A DNA stretch of 40,879 bases from Kiloniellales bacterium (GTDB taxonomy: Bacteria; Pseudomonadota; Alphaproteobacteria; Kiloniellales; JAKSDN01): NCBI GenBank assembly GCA_030064845.1, contig JASJEC010000065.1, positions 1 through 40,879 of the forward strand, in the 5' to 3' direction. Made by a program: the position numbers and the translations under genes. Positions 1 to 8,735 of the stretch are shown here, piece after piece. Numbering within the stretch: position 1 is the first letter of the stretch; every line of letters begins with the position of its first letter. Under the pieces are notes generated by a model. That model searched no databases and was not told the origin of the DNA. It saw only the letters and a list, made by a program, of their open reading frames with translations.

Positions 1-906
1 GGCGACGAGATCGTCGTCACCAACCAGGACCACGAGGCCAACGGCGGCGCGTGGCGGCGGCTAGAGGAGTTCGGCCTGGTCGTTCGGGAATGGCGGATCG
101 ACCCGGAAAGTGGTCAGCTCGATCCTGCCGCCCTCTCACCACTGCTCGGCGAGCGAACCCGTCTCGTCTGTTTTCCCCATGTCTCCAATATCGTGGGGGA
201 GATCAATCCGGTCGCCCGGATCGTCGCCGAGGCGCGCCGGGCGGGCGCCATGATCTGCGTCGACGGCGTCGCCTACGCGGCGCATCGGCCGATCGACGTC
301 GAGGCGCTCGGCGTCGATTTCTATCTCTTCAGCCTCTACAAGATCTACGGGCCGCATATCGCCCTCCTCTTTGCGCGGCGCGACTGCATGGAACGCGCCC
401 GCAACCAGAACCATTACTTTCACGAGAACAACCTGCCGGAGAAGCTGAATCCGGGCGGCCTCAACTACGAGGCCGTCGCCTCGCTGAGCGGGATCACGGA
501 CTACTTCGAGGCGGTGTACCGGCATCACTTCGATCAGCCCGAGAACACTCTGGCCGGCCGCCTGGACCGTGTTTTCGCCCTCTTCGCCCGGCAGGAGGCG
601 GCGATCGTCGAGCGCTTCTGCGGCTACCTCGCGGGCAAGCCGGAGATCCGGGTGATCGGCGGCGGGCCCGGGGAGTCGCGCCTGCCGACCTTCTCCCTCG
701 TGGTCGCCGGGCGCCGGCCGGCCGAGCTGGTCGAGGCTCTCGGCCAGGAGCGGATCGCGGCCAATCATGGGCACTTCTACGCGCCGCGCTGCCTCGAGGG
801 GGTCGGGGTCGATCCGGAGGAAGGCGTGCTGCGCATCTCCATGGTGCACTACAACACCTTGGACGAAGTCGATCATCTGGTCGACGCCCTCGAGAAGATC
901 CTCTGA
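1..906 (+). CDS. Class V aminotransferase / cysteine desulfurase-like protein, 5'-truncated
   Basis: The reading frame is open from base 1 with no start in the window, so the N-terminus lies upstream; about 301 residues are visible. The fragment has the layout of fold-type I PLP enzymes of the class V aminotransferase/cysteine desulfurase group. There is a cofactor-contacting Asp in an ICVDGVAYAAHRP segment (about residues 85-97) and the Schiff-base Lys in SLYKIYGPH at about residue 114 of the fragment. The C-terminal small domain ends in HYNTLDEVDHLVDALEKIL, typical of SufS/IscS-like proteins. In this superfamily, members without a clear sulfur-transfer Cys loop are usually annotated only as aminotransferase class V. 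I see no decisive substrate signature. The following gene is on the opposite strand, so this gene ends its transcription unit. Confidence 0.88.
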   Translation, partial: GDEIVVTNQDHEANGGAWRRLEEFGLVVREWRIDPESGQLDPAALSPLLGERTRLVCFPHVSNIVGEINPVARIVAEARRAGAMICVDGVAYAAHRPIDVEALGVDFYLFSLYKIYGPHIALLFARRDCMERARNQNHYFHENNLPEKLNPGGLNYEAVASLSGITDYFEAVYRHHFDQPENTLAGRLDRVFALFARQEAAIVERFCGYLAGKPEIRVIGGGPGESRLPTFSLVVAGRRPAELVEALGQERIAANHGHFYAPRCLEGVGVDPEEGVLRISMVHYNTLDEVDHLVDALEKIL

Positions 907-936
907 TTAACGCCGGCCGGTTCGCCGGACCGCGGG

Positions 937-1140
937 CTACTGCATGAGGCAGAGCAGGGCGTAGCAGGAGCCGAGCGCGCGGGTGAAGAGCAGATAGAAC
1001 AGCAGATCGAGCAGGAAGCAGAGGCCGAGGACCGGCAGGCAGAAGTACAGCACGAAGTATAGGATGGCCCAGCCCGTGAAACGGCGCCGGGGTATGCTAA
1101 CGCCGAGTATTGCCGGTGGTTTCTTGAAAGCCGTGAACAT
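937..1140 (-). CDS. Small hydrophobic membrane protein
   Basis: This is a 67-residue frame with a basic N-terminus (residues 1-22, including IPRRRFTGW), then one long or two closely spaced membrane segments (about residues 24-60) rich in Leu, Phe and Tyr, with several Cys. Such short membrane proteins are common in alphaproteobacteria, but I cannot name a family with confidence. The ATG at 1140 abuts an alternative ATG (1139) of the divergent GNAT gene, so the two may share a short promoter zone. It converges with the aminotransferase, leaving a 30-base gap. The alternating hydrophobic pattern argues for a real gene, but the frame is short. Confidence 0.5.
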   Translation of the reverse strand: MFTAFKKPPAILGVSIPRRRFTGWAILYFVLYFCLPVLGLCFLLDLLFYLLFTRALGSCYALLCLMQ

Positions 1141-2185
1141 GGTCAGGCTTAATCCTCGGTATTTATGCTTAACAGACTATAAAGATCTCCGCGCATACCC
1201 TCGGGAGCCTTTGTTCTCGGGTAGGTGCGTCATTTTGGACTCGAAGATCGAACTGGCCTGGGATCTCTGCGAGCCTGCGGAGTGGGACGCCCTCCTGGCC
1301 CGCGCGCCCTTGGCGCCCTTGCAGCAAACCAGGGGTTTCGGCACGGCGATCGCATTGACGCGGCAATGCCGGGTTCGGCGTTGCGCCGTTTTCAAGGGCG
1401 GCCGTGTCCGGGCCCTGGTGCAGACCTTCGAGAAGAATACCGGTCCGCTCGCCATTGTGCGGATCCTGCGCGGGCCGGTCTGGCTCGATCCTCAACCCGA
1501 TAACGCGGAACGCCGCGAGGTTCTGCGCGCCTTACGGCGGGCCTTTACGCTCCGTCGGCGCCAGCTGCTGGTCTGGACGCCGGAACTGCCCGACTCGCGC
1601 GAGAGCCACGCCGCGCTGCGCGGCTGCGGTCTGCGGCGCATGGTTACCGGCTACTCGACCTCGCTGATCGATCTCGAGCGGCCGGGCGAGCAGCTGCGAG
1701 CCGCGCTGCAAGGCAAGTGGCGCAACATGCTGCGGTCGGCCGAGAAGGCCGAGCTGTCGGTGCGGGTCGGCGCTACCGGCCAGCCCTTCGACTGGCTGGT
1801 CGGGCAGGCTGACCGCCAGCGGCGGCGCGGCGGCTACTACGCGCCTTCGGCCGCCACGATATGTGCGATCGCCAAGGCCATGGCGCGCAAGGACGACGTT
1901 CTCACCGTCACCGCCTCGACGGCGCCGGGGCGCGAACGCATCGCCGGCACCCTGGTGTTCATCCACGGGCGCAGCGCGACCTACGAGTTGGGCTGGAGCG
2001 GCGCGGATGGGCGCCGCCTGCGCGCCCATCACCTGTTGCTCTGGCGCTCGATCGAAGAGCTCAAGCGGCGCGGCGTGCGCTGGCTCGATCTCGGCGGTCT
2101 CGACGCCGTCGCCGCGCCCGGCGTCGCCCGTTTCAAGCTGGGACTGGGCGGCGGGCTGTATACCCTGGCCGGCACCTACATCTAA
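1139..2185 (+). CDS. FemAB-like GNAT-fold acyltransferase
   Basis: The protein resembles the FemAB/BioF2-like branch of the GNAT superfamily. The N-terminal half carries a WDALLARAPLAPLQQTRGFG segment like the entry of FemAB-type domains. The C-terminal half has GKWRNMLRSAEKAEL, then RQRRRGGYYAP, and a final beta-alpha core ending RRGVRWLDLGGLD. FemAB-like enzymes transfer aminoacyl or acyl groups to cell-envelope precursors; the actual substrate here is unknown. The start is uncertain: ATG at 1064, ATG at 1139 and TTG at 1235 are all in frame. Recognisable domain sequence begins only after 1235 (DSKIELAWDL), and bases 1140-1235 are AT-rich and promoter-like, so the true start may be the TTG at 1235. 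There is no operon partner on this strand; the next gene starts about 100 bases downstream. Confidence 0.75.
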   Translation: MVRLNPRYLCLTDYKDLRAYPREPLFSGRCVILDSKIELAWDLCEPAEWDALLARAPLAPLQQTRGFGTAIALTRQCRVRRCAVFKGGRVRALVQTFEKNTGPLAIVRILRGPVWLDPQPDNAERREVLRALRRAFTLRRRQLLVWTPELPDSRESHAALRGCGLRRMVTGYSTSLIDLERPGEQLRAALQGKWRNMLRSAEKAELSVRVGATGQPFDWLVGQADRQRRRGGYYAPSAATICAIAKAMARKDDVLTVTASTAPGRERIAGTLVFIHGRSATYELGWSGADGRRLRAHHLLLWRSIEELKRRGVRWLDLGGLDAVAAPGVARFKLGLGGGLYTLAGTYI

Positions 2186-2287
2186 GCCCCGCCTCCGCCG
2201 CCCGGGACGGCGGTTAACCCTTTGTGAGCGGTTCTTCCGTCAATTCAGGCCCTTCGCAAGGCATCCTGGCGGAGCGGATCGAGGAAG

Positions 2288-3292
2288 GTGAGACTGCTGG
2301 CAAAGCGACTCCGGCTCGGGGCTGTCGCCGTCTGCGGCGTTCTGGCGGCCTGCAGCACGGTCAGCTTGGAGAGCTTCGAGAGCGCCAGCCCGAACGGGGC
2401 GGGCTTCACCGGCCTGCTCGACGGCAGCGGCGAGCCGGTCACGGTGCGCGGCATCCTGCGGCGGCCGGCCGGACCCGGTCCCTTTCCGGCGGTCATCTAC
2501 ATCCACGGTTCGGTCGGCCCGCAGCTCTATCACGAGACCGTCTGGCTCTCGACCTTCCGGTCGCTTGGCTTCGCGACCTATCAGATCAACGCCTTCCTGC
2601 CGCGCGGCGTGATCACCACGGTGGGCCGCCAGGACAGCGTCACCGAGGCGTCTCTCGTGAACGACGTCTTCGCTGCGGCCGAGGCCCTGGCGCGCCTTCC
2701 CGACATCGATCCCGAGCGGATCGGGGTCATGGGCTCGTCGAAAGGCGGGATCGCCGCGCTGGTCTCGGGCAAGCGGAGCTTCCAGCGGGCCCGGTTGCCG
2801 GGCGATCTCACCCTCGCCTTTCACATCGCCCTCTATCCCTATTGCCACACCCACGAGACCTACGACTTCGATGCGCCGGTCCTGGTCATGTCCGGCGGCG
2901 AAGACCGCTGGGTCGGCTGGGAGAACTGTGCCGAGCTGGTCGAAGCGATGCGGGAAGCCGGCGTCGAGGCCAGCTTCAGGCTCTATGCTGGCGCGGTGCA
3001 CAGCTGGGACAGCATGCTGCCCTTCCGCCTGCTGGTGCCCGGCGCCGACGGCTTCGCGAAGTGCCGTTTCGAGGTGCGGAACGACGGCACCTTCACCGAC
3101 TTGAACGACGGCGCCCAACTGACCAGCGCGAAAGCGATCGAGCGGGCCGCCAGGGCCTGCATCAGGACCGGTGCGCAGTATGCCGCCGGCGACTCCGAAG
3201 TCCGGGACGCGAGCGTGCGCGACGTCGTCGCCTTTGTCCGGGGGCTCGGCTACGGCCAGCCAGAGACCGAGCGCACGCAGCCCGATTTCTGA
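2288..3292 (+). CDS. Lipoprotein alpha/beta-hydrolase, dienelactone hydrolase family
   Basis: A GTG start gives a 334-residue protein with a lipoprotein signal peptide: basic MRLLAKRLRL, a hydrophobic stretch, then lipobox LAAC with Cys22. The mature part has an alpha/beta-hydrolase core: VIYIHGSVGP oxyanion strand-loop, nucleophile elbow GSSKGG with Ser151, acid Asp206 in GGEDRW, and His238 in GAVHSWD. This matches the dienelactone hydrolase/BAAT-like family, which hydrolyses ester or lactone bonds; the substrate is not evident. It would be anchored in the outer or inner membrane facing the periplasm. The start is chosen because it gives a coherent signal peptide; a GAGGA sits unusually close to it. 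It stands alone, 102 bases after the GNAT gene and 150 bases before the next gene. Confidence 0.85.
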   Translation: MRLLAKRLRLGAVAVCGVLAACSTVSLESFESASPNGAGFTGLLDGSGEPVTVRGILRRPAGPGPFPAVIYIHGSVGPQLYHETVWLSTFRSLGFATYQINAFLPRGVITTVGRQDSVTEASLVNDVFAAAEALARLPDIDPERIGVMGSSKGGIAALVSGKRSFQRARLPGDLTLAFHIALYPYCHTHETYDFDAPVLVMSGGEDRWVGWENCAELVEAMREAGVEASFRLYAGAVHSWDSMLPFRLLVPGADGFAKCRFEVRNDGTFTDLNDGAQLTSAKAIERAARACIRTGAQYAAGDSEVRDASVRDVVAFVRGLGYGQPETERTQPDF

Positions 3293-3442
3293 TCCGGTGC
3301 GGGCCGCGCGCCGAAGCGCCTTGGCGCGGTCGGATGCCTGGCGCACTATGCCCTTAGCCCTGCGATGGAAAACGGGTTCGCGCGCAGACCAGGGTCCGGC
3401 CCGGACGGCGTGGCGACCCGCACAAGTTTTTTGGAGTCGCCC

Positions 3443-4597
3443 ATGTCCGACGAGCCCGCGCTTCAGCCGGAAACCCTGGCCGCCCAGGCCCTGCACGCGG
3501 TCGACCCGGCCTCGGGCGGGGTGGTGCCGCCGATCCAGCCCTCCACCACCTTTGCGCGCGACGAGCACTATCGGCTGATCTCGCCGGGACACGGCTACAG
3601 CCGCGACGAGAACCCGACCTACGAGGCGGCCGAAGCCCTGCTGGCCCGGCTCGAGGGGGGGCGCGCGGCCCGGCTCTTCGCCTCGGGCAAGGCAGCGGCG
3701 GCCGCCGTGGTGCAGGCGCTCGAGCCCGGCGACCACGTGGTTGCACCCCGGGTCATGTATTGGGGGGTGCGTCAGTTCCTGGTCGACTTCGCGGCGCGTT
3801 GGGGCCTGGGCCTGGACTTCTTCGACGGCACCGACACGGAAGCCCTGGCGCGGGCCATCCGGCCCGGCCAGACCAAGCTGGTGTGGATCGAGACGCCCTG
3901 CAACCCGACCTTCGACGTGATCGATATCGCGGCAGCCGCGCGGCTCGCTCGCGACGCGGGGGCGCGGCTCGCGGTCGATTCGACGGTCGCCAGCCCCGTG
4001 CTGACACGGCCCCTGGAACTCGGCGCCGACCTGGTCATGCACTCGGCCACCAAGTACCTCAACGGCCACAGCGATGTGGTGGCCGGGGCGCTGGCCGTTC
4101 GCGAGGAGGACAGCTTCTGGGCCGGGGTCTGCAGCAACCGCGCCGGCTACGGGGCGGTGCTCGGGCCCTTCGAGGCCTGGCTGCTGCTGCGCGGGATGCG
4201 CACGCTCTACCTGCGGGTCCGCCAGGCCAGCGCCTCGGCCCTGGCGATCGCGCGCCATTTTGACGGGCGCGCCGAAGTCGCTGCCGTGCTCTATCCGGGT
4301 CTGGGCAGCCATCCCGGTCACGAGATCGCCAGGCGGCAGATGGACGGCGGGTTCGGCGGCATGCTCTCGCTGCAGGTCGCCGGCGGTGCCGAGGCGGCCC
4401 TGGCCGTGGCCACGCAGTGCCGGGTCTTCCAGCGGGCGACCTCGCTCGGCGGGGTGGAGAGCCTGATCGAGCACAGGGCCACCATAGAGGGGCCTGGGAG
4501 CCCGATACCGGACGATCTGCTCAGGCTGTCCGTCGGCATCGAGGCGGCCGACGACCTGATCGCCGACCTGGAACGGGCATTCGACGGCCGGCCCTGA
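3443..4597 (+). CDS. Cys/Met metabolism PLP-dependent enzyme (trans-sulfuration family)
   Basis: This 384-residue cytosolic protein belongs to the cystathionine gamma-synthase/beta-lyase/gamma-lyase family. Visible family features are PPIQPSTTF near the N-terminus, the tetramer/PLP-phosphate region GYSRDENPTYEAAE, RLFASGKAAAAAV, the ETPCNPTFDVIDI substrate-binding region, cofactor Asp in AVDSTVASPVL, and the Schiff-base Lys204 in HSATKYLNGHSDVVAG. The C-terminus carries the expected SLGGVESLIEHRA and LRLSVGIE segments. The family acts in methionine or cysteine interconversion; residues that separate lyase from synthase activity cannot be assigned reliably by eye. The ATG at 3443 follows GGAG at 3432-3435. 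An in-frame ATG at 3365 exists, but its extra residues look non-coding. It is followed by an AT-rich gap before the kinase gene. Confidence 0.92.
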   Translation: MSDEPALQPETLAAQALHAVDPASGGVVPPIQPSTTFARDEHYRLISPGHGYSRDENPTYEAAEALLARLEGGRAARLFASGKAAAAAVVQALEPGDHVVAPRVMYWGVRQFLVDFAARWGLGLDFFDGTDTEALARAIRPGQTKLVWIETPCNPTFDVIDIAAAARLARDAGARLAVDSTVASPVLTRPLELGADLVMHSATKYLNGHSDVVAGALAVREEDSFWAGVCSNRAGYGAVLGPFEAWLLLRGMRTLYLRVRQASASALAIARHFDGRAEVAAVLYPGLGSHPGHEIARRQMDGGFGGMLSLQVAGGAEAALAVATQCRVFQRATSLGGVESLIEHRATIEGPGSPIPDDLLRLSVGIEAADDLIADLERAFDGRP

Positions 4598-4764
4598 AGG
4601 CCTCCGCCAAGTAGAACAGCCGCGCTTGTCTCATATAGGCGAAAGTAATTAGTTATCATATACTAATAAAAATAGTCAATATTCTCTTAACTCGTATTTC
4701 ACGTGATCGACCTAGACTCCGGACCGTAGGTCAACAACGTAACAATCGCCCGGGGGCAGGCACA

Positions 4765-7413
4765 GTGAGGGCGCTGGTCCGCCAAATTCTCGTCCTGGAT
4801 GCCGCCACGCTATGGAGCGCGGCGCTGCTCTCGCTCGCCTTCGTTCTGGTCGCCCAGTTGGACGCCTTTTTCGCGGTTCCGCCGGGCGGGGCCCCGGTCC
4901 TCTCGCTCGCCAAAGGCCTGGTCCTGAGCGTCCTGCTGGTCAGCCGCCGCGACCGCTGGTGGGTCTACCTGCTGGGCTTCCTGATTGCCTGCGCCGGCGT
5001 CGATTTCCAGCGCGGCGTCGCGCTGCCGGCCGCCCTGGTCCACGCGGCGGCGAAGGCCGCAGAGCTCGCGCTGGTAGCGTTTCTGGTACGGCACCATCTA
5101 GGCCCCCGCGCACCGACCGACAGCTTCGACGGGCTGCTCTGCCTCTTTGCCGCCGCGATCATCGGCGGGGCCCTCGATGCCAGTTTCCGTACCCTGGCAG
5201 CCCTGCTCATGGTTCCGGGCTTTGCTGTCGATTTCCATACCCAATGGTTGACCTGGTTCCTGGCCGAGACCCTTGGCCTGGCGGCGGTATCGGCTTTCCT
5301 GGTGGGCTGGTTCGGCCAGGGGCTTGCCTGGCTGCGGCAATGGCCGCCGCGCCGCTATGTCGAGGCGGCGGCGTTGCTGGTGGCGGCGCTGTTCCAGAAC
5401 CAGCTCTTCGACAACGCGGCGGGACTGCGTACCGGGTTCGAGGCGCTCTATCTGACCTTCCCCCTGATTATCTGGGCGGCGGTCCGCTTCGAGCTGCCGG
5501 GCGCGACCGCCGTCGCCTTGATGGCGAGCTTCAACGCGGTCTGGCTCAGTCTCCAGGCCGGCAGCCCCTTCGGTGCCGCCTCGGCCGCCGAGACCGTGAT
5601 CGCCCTGCAGTGCTTCCTCGTTGTGGTCATCGGGACCGCCCTGGCCTTGGGCGCGGCCATGCGCGACAGCCGGCGCGGACAGGCCGCCTTGAAGCAGGCC
5701 CACGCGCGCCAGCAGCGTGACATCGCCGAGCTGCAGGCGACCCGCGCGGAGCTGGAGAACCAGACGGCACGCCTCGCCGCAATGGCCGAAGGCTTCGCCC
5801 AGGAGACCGCCGAGGCCAAGGCGGCCAACGGCGCGAAGTCGGCCTTCCTGGCGACCATGAGTCACGAGCTCAGGACGCCGATGGTCGGCATTCTCGGCCT
5901 GACCGACCTGCTTCTGGGCAGCGGCCTGAGCGAGACCCAGCAGCACTACGTCTCGACGATTCGACGGTCCGGCCAGTCGCTCCTCGACATCACCGACGAC
6001 GTGCTCGACTTCTCCAAGATCGAGGCCGGCCGGCTGGAGCTGGTCGATCGCGACTACCAGCTCTTGCCGGTGGTCGACGGGGTGACCGAGCTGCTCGGCT
6101 CGACCGCCCACCTGAAGGGCATCGCGCTCGCTGCCTTCGTCGCCCCCGACGTGCCGCGTCAGCTCCGCGGCGACGCCAATCGTCTGCGCCAGGTGCTGAT
6201 CAATCTGGTCGGAAACGCGATCAAGTTCACCGAGTCCGGCGGCGTAGCGCTGGCGGCGGCTCTGGAACGGCCGCCGGGCGGCGGGCCTCTCAGGCTGCGA
6301 ATCACCGTGGCCGACACGGGCATCGGAATCGCCGAGCAAGACCGGGCGGGGCTCTTCGAGCGCTTCGGGCAGGTCGAGGCCGCCCAGGCCGGGCGGCCGA
6401 GCGGCACCGGCCTCGGCTTGGCTATCTGTCATCAGCTGGTCGAAATGATGGGCGGCGAGATCGGAGTGGAGAGCGAGGCCGGCCGGGGTAGCACATTCTG
6501 GCTGACCCTGCCCTTGGACGATGGACAGCTCGATATGGTCGAGCGGCCCGCGTCGCCGGCCTGGCTGCGGCGCGCCTTGGTGGTCGACGGCAACGTGGTG
6601 ACCCGCAATCTCTGGCAGAGACACCTCGAGGCGCTGGGCGCGCAGGCCGTGGTCGCGCCGGACGCCGATGCCGCCGCCCAGGCCCTGGTGCGGATTCCGA
6701 CACCCGACCTGATCGTGGTCGACGAGGAGCTTCCGGCCGCCGAGCAACAGCGCCTGGTCGATCTGGCGAAGGACGCGGAAGAGACCCCGCGCTTGTGGCA
6801 GGCGGCCTTCATGCGGGGCGCCCGCTTGGCCGAGCCGGGCGGCGACCTACCGTTCGACGCCACCGTGGCCAAGCCGCTGCGCCACCAAAGCCTGGAGTGG
6901 TGTCTCGAAGGCACGGCCGCTGACGCCGGGCAGGGGTCCGACGACGTGCATTCCCGTAGCGCCGAGCTGATCGTCACGGCTGGAGGCGCTGAGCGGTCGG
7001 ACGCGCCGCGGGTCCTCGTGGTCGAGGACGATCAGGTCAACCAGATGCTGGGCTTCGCCATTCTGTCGGCGGCGGGCTACCGGGTCGACCTGGCGGGCAA
7101 CGGCGCGGAGGGCGTGGAAGCGGCCCGGCTGACCCGCTACGACGCGATCCTCATGGACGTGCGCATGCCGGAGATGGACGGGCGCGCGGCCACGCAGGCC
7201 ATTCGCGGGCTGGGCGGCTGGTCAAAGCGGGTGCCGATCATCGCCATGACGGCCGACGCTCTGCCAGACGACCGCGACCTTTGCCTCGGTTCCGGCATGA
7301 ACGACTACATCGCCAAGCCGGTCGAGCGCGACGAGCTGCTCGAGAAGGTCGCGGCCTGGGTCGACGGCGACAAGGAAGGCTGGCCGGACGGCGGCACCCG
7401 CGCGGCATCCTGA
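4765..7413 (+). CDS. Membrane-bound hybrid sensor histidine kinase with two receiver domains
   Basis: GTG start, 882 residues. Residues 1-300 are very hydrophobic with about eight membrane helices in a MASE1-like arrangement, a sensory module found in kinases and cyclic-di-GMP enzymes. A coiled-coil linker (about 300-355) leads to the HisKA domain with phospho-acceptor His367 in TMSHELRTPM. The HATPase domain follows (N-box around NLVGNAIKFT, then DTGIGI and GTGLGL). Receiver 1 (about 605-715) keeps Asp653 and a KPL lysine but has DGN where the paired acidic residues should be, so it is probably degenerate. Receiver 2 (about 750-870) is intact: EDD, Asp798 in MDVRMPEMDG, and AKPVE. It stands alone behind an AT-rich gap. 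No response regulator gene is adjacent, so it probably signals through a phosphorelay partner elsewhere. The signal is unknown. Confidence 0.9.
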   Translation: MRALVRQILVLDAATLWSAALLSLAFVLVAQLDAFFAVPPGGAPVLSLAKGLVLSVLLVSRRDRWWVYLLGFLIACAGVDFQRGVALPAALVHAAAKAAELALVAFLVRHHLGPRAPTDSFDGLLCLFAAAIIGGALDASFRTLAALLMVPGFAVDFHTQWLTWFLAETLGLAAVSAFLVGWFGQGLAWLRQWPPRRYVEAAALLVAALFQNQLFDNAAGLRTGFEALYLTFPLIIWAAVRFELPGATAVALMASFNAVWLSLQAGSPFGAASAAETVIALQCFLVVVIGTALALGAAMRDSRRGQAALKQAHARQQRDIAELQATRAELENQTARLAAMAEGFAQETAEAKAANGAKSAFLATMSHELRTPMVGILGLTDLLLGSGLSETQQHYVSTIRRSGQSLLDITDDVLDFSKIEAGRLELVDRDYQLLPVVDGVTELLGSTAHLKGIALAAFVAPDVPRQLRGDANRLRQVLINLVGNAIKFTESGGVALAAALERPPGGGPLRLRITVADTGIGIAEQDRAGLFERFGQVEAAQAGRPSGTGLGLAICHQLVEMMGGEIGVESEAGRGSTFWLTLPLDDGQLDMVERPASPAWLRRALVVDGNVVTRNLWQRHLEALGAQAVVAPDADAAAQALVRIPTPDLIVVDEELPAAEQQRLVDLAKDAEETPRLWQAAFMRGARLAEPGGDLPFDATVAKPLRHQSLEWCLEGTAADAGQGSDDVHSRSAELIVTAGGAERSDAPRVLVVEDDQVNQMLGFAILSAAGYRVDLAGNGAEGVEAARLTRYDAILMDVRMPEMDGRAATQAIRGLGGWSKRVPIIAMTADALPDDRDLCLGSGMNDYIAKPVERDELLEKVAAWVDGDKEGWPDGGTRAAS

Positions 7414-7522
7414 ATAGAGGCACCCCCCTCACGATTGGCGTGGCGCAGGGTCGGGCGGCGCGGCTAGAGTGTGCCCGAAACGGCCTCAGCGGTTTGGGCT
7501 GGCGGCGAGGAGGAGGCACACA

Positions 7523-8146
7523 TTGACCCTGGATCTCTATACCTGGACGACGCCCAACGGGCGCAAGATCTCGATCGCGCTCGAGGAACTCGAGCTGCCC
7601 TATCGGGTCCACCCGATCAATATCGGCAAGGGCGATCAGCACGCCCCCGAGTTCCTGGCGATCAGCCCGAACAACAAGATCCCCGCGCTGGTCGATCCCG
7701 AGGGCCCTGGCGGCGAGCCGCTCGCCCTTTTCGAGAGCGGCGCGATTCTGCTCTACCTGGCCGAGAAGACCGGCCGCTTGATGCCGGCGGAGCCCGTCGC
7801 CCGGCTGACCGCGCTGCAGTGGCTGATGTGGCAGATGGGCGGCTTCGGGCCCATGCTGGGTCAGGCCCACCATTTCCGCCGCTTCGCGCCGGAGCAGATT
7901 CCCTATGCGGTTGACCGCTACACCAACGAGACCAGGCGGCTCTACGGCGTGTTGGACAAGCGCCTGGCGGAGGCCGAATTCTTGGCGGGGGACTATTCCA
8001 TGGCGGACATCGCCACCTTTCCCTGGGCGGCGCGCCACGAGTGGCAGGGGATCGAGCTGGAGGAATTCCCCCAGGTGAAGCGCTGGTACGACGTGATCGC
8101 CGAGCGGCCGGCCGTCGTGCGCGGAATGGCGGTTCCGGCCACCTGA
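7523..8146 (+). CDS. Glutathione S-transferase (Ure2p/YfcG-like)
   Basis: This 207-residue protein has an N-terminal thioredoxin fold (LDLYTWTTPNGRKISIALEE, then NNKIPALVD with the cis-Pro) and a helical C-terminal domain ending in YDVIAERPAVVRGM. The TPNGRK entry and NIGKGDQHAPEFLAISPNNK segment match the nu-class/Ure2p-like glutathione S-transferases, which often have disulfide-bond reductase or peroxidase activity with glutathione. The start is an uncommon TTG at 7523, supported by a consensus AGGAGG at 7510-7515 with seven bases between. Longer starts upstream would include residues unrelated to the family. It lies 109 bases after the kinase in the same direction, and the region between them has no clear promoter. 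Confidence 0.88.
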   Translation: MTLDLYTWTTPNGRKISIALEELELPYRVHPINIGKGDQHAPEFLAISPNNKIPALVDPEGPGGEPLALFESGAILLYLAEKTGRLMPAEPVARLTALQWLMWQMGGFGPMLGQAHHFRRFAPEQIPYAVDRYTNETRRLYGVLDKRLAEAEFLAGDYSMADIATFPWAARHEWQGIELEEFPQVKRWYDVIAERPAVVRGMAVPAT

Positions 8147-8209
8147 GGCGCCTTTCCGGGCCCTCTGAGCGGGGCCGAGGCGAAAGTGGGTGCTAAGGTA
8201 GGGTTGGGG

Positions 8210-8440
8210 TCAGGCCGTGGCGACCCGCTGGCGGCGCAGCGGCATGGGACGCCGCAGGCTCAGGTCGGGCTTCTCGCGCCGCGGGGCCTTGGGGCGGCCG
8301 GCGAGCATGTTGAGCTCGTCCAGGCAGCTCTCAAGATTGGCCACTTCGCGGGCATCCTCCCGGTCGTAGATTTCCATGCAGCTCAACTTGATCTCGACCA
8401 GGTCGATGAGGGTCTCCAGAGAACGTGTGGTGATCGACAT
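8210..8440 (-). CDS. Small conserved alphaproteobacterial protein of unknown function
   Basis: This 76-residue protein has an acidic helical N-terminal part (residues 1-48, with SLETLIDLVEIKLSCMEIYD and EVANLESCLDEL) and a basic tail rich in Arg and Pro. On its strand an AGGAGG lies a few bases before the ATG, a strong translation signal that supports the gene. It looks like one of the short, widely shared alphaproteobacterial proteins lacking a named function; I do not recognise a domain. It converges with the glutathione S-transferase gene and points away from the tRNA-Ser promoter. Confidence 0.7.
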   Translation of the reverse strand: MSITTRSLETLIDLVEIKLSCMEIYDREDAREVANLESCLDELNMLAGRPKAPRREKPDLSLRRPMPLRRQRVATA

Positions 8441-8569
8441 ATCAGCCTCCTGCCGTTCCTTCTCCTGATCAAGGGTGGCCGCAGGAGGCTAAGAAACTGT
8501 GAAAATTTGCCTCGAATTGACGCTATCCCGGGCCGCCGCCTCGGGCCGTCAGGGGGCCGCTCTCGGGCG

Positions 8570-8598
8570 TTGACAGCCGGGGGCGCGCTGGCTAGGTA
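8570..8598 (+). promoter_or_regulatory. Candidate sigma-70 promoter of tRNA-Ser
   Basis: A perfect -35 hexamer TTGACA (8570-8575) is followed, after a 17-base spacer, by a weak -10 match TAGGTA (8593-8598). Transcription would begin about 35-40 bases before the mature tRNA, leaving a short leader for RNase P. The -35 and spacing are good; the -10 is poor, so this is a proposal. Confidence 0.4.
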
Positions 8599-8643
8599 AG
8601 GGCCTATGCCGCATACGTCGTGGTGATAAGCCGCTCGTTTTGC

Positions 8644-8735
8644 GGAGGGGTGGCCGAGTGGCTGAAGGCGACGGTTTGCTAAATCGTTATACTGGGAAAC
8701 TGGTATCGAGGGTTCGAATCCCTCTCCCTCCGCCA
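8644..8735 (+). tRNA. tRNA-Ser (anticodon GCU)
   Basis: A class II tRNA with a long variable arm. The acceptor strand GGAGGGG (8644-8650) pairs with TCCCTCC near the 3' end. The D-arm has GCCGAGTGGCTGAAGGC. The anticodon loop TTGCTAA has GCT at 8678-8680, closed by a five-pair stem with one G-U. The variable arm lies around 8690-8708, and the T-arm is GAGGG-TTCGAAT-CCCTC. CCA is encoded at 8733-8735. It reads AGC/AGU serine codons. Confidence 0.97.

Noticed and set aside
2240..4474. Open frame of 744 codons on the minus strand across the hydrolase and PLP enzyme genes
   Set aside because: It spans two real genes and the gap between them and reads as Arg/Ala/Gly-rich low-complexity sequence.
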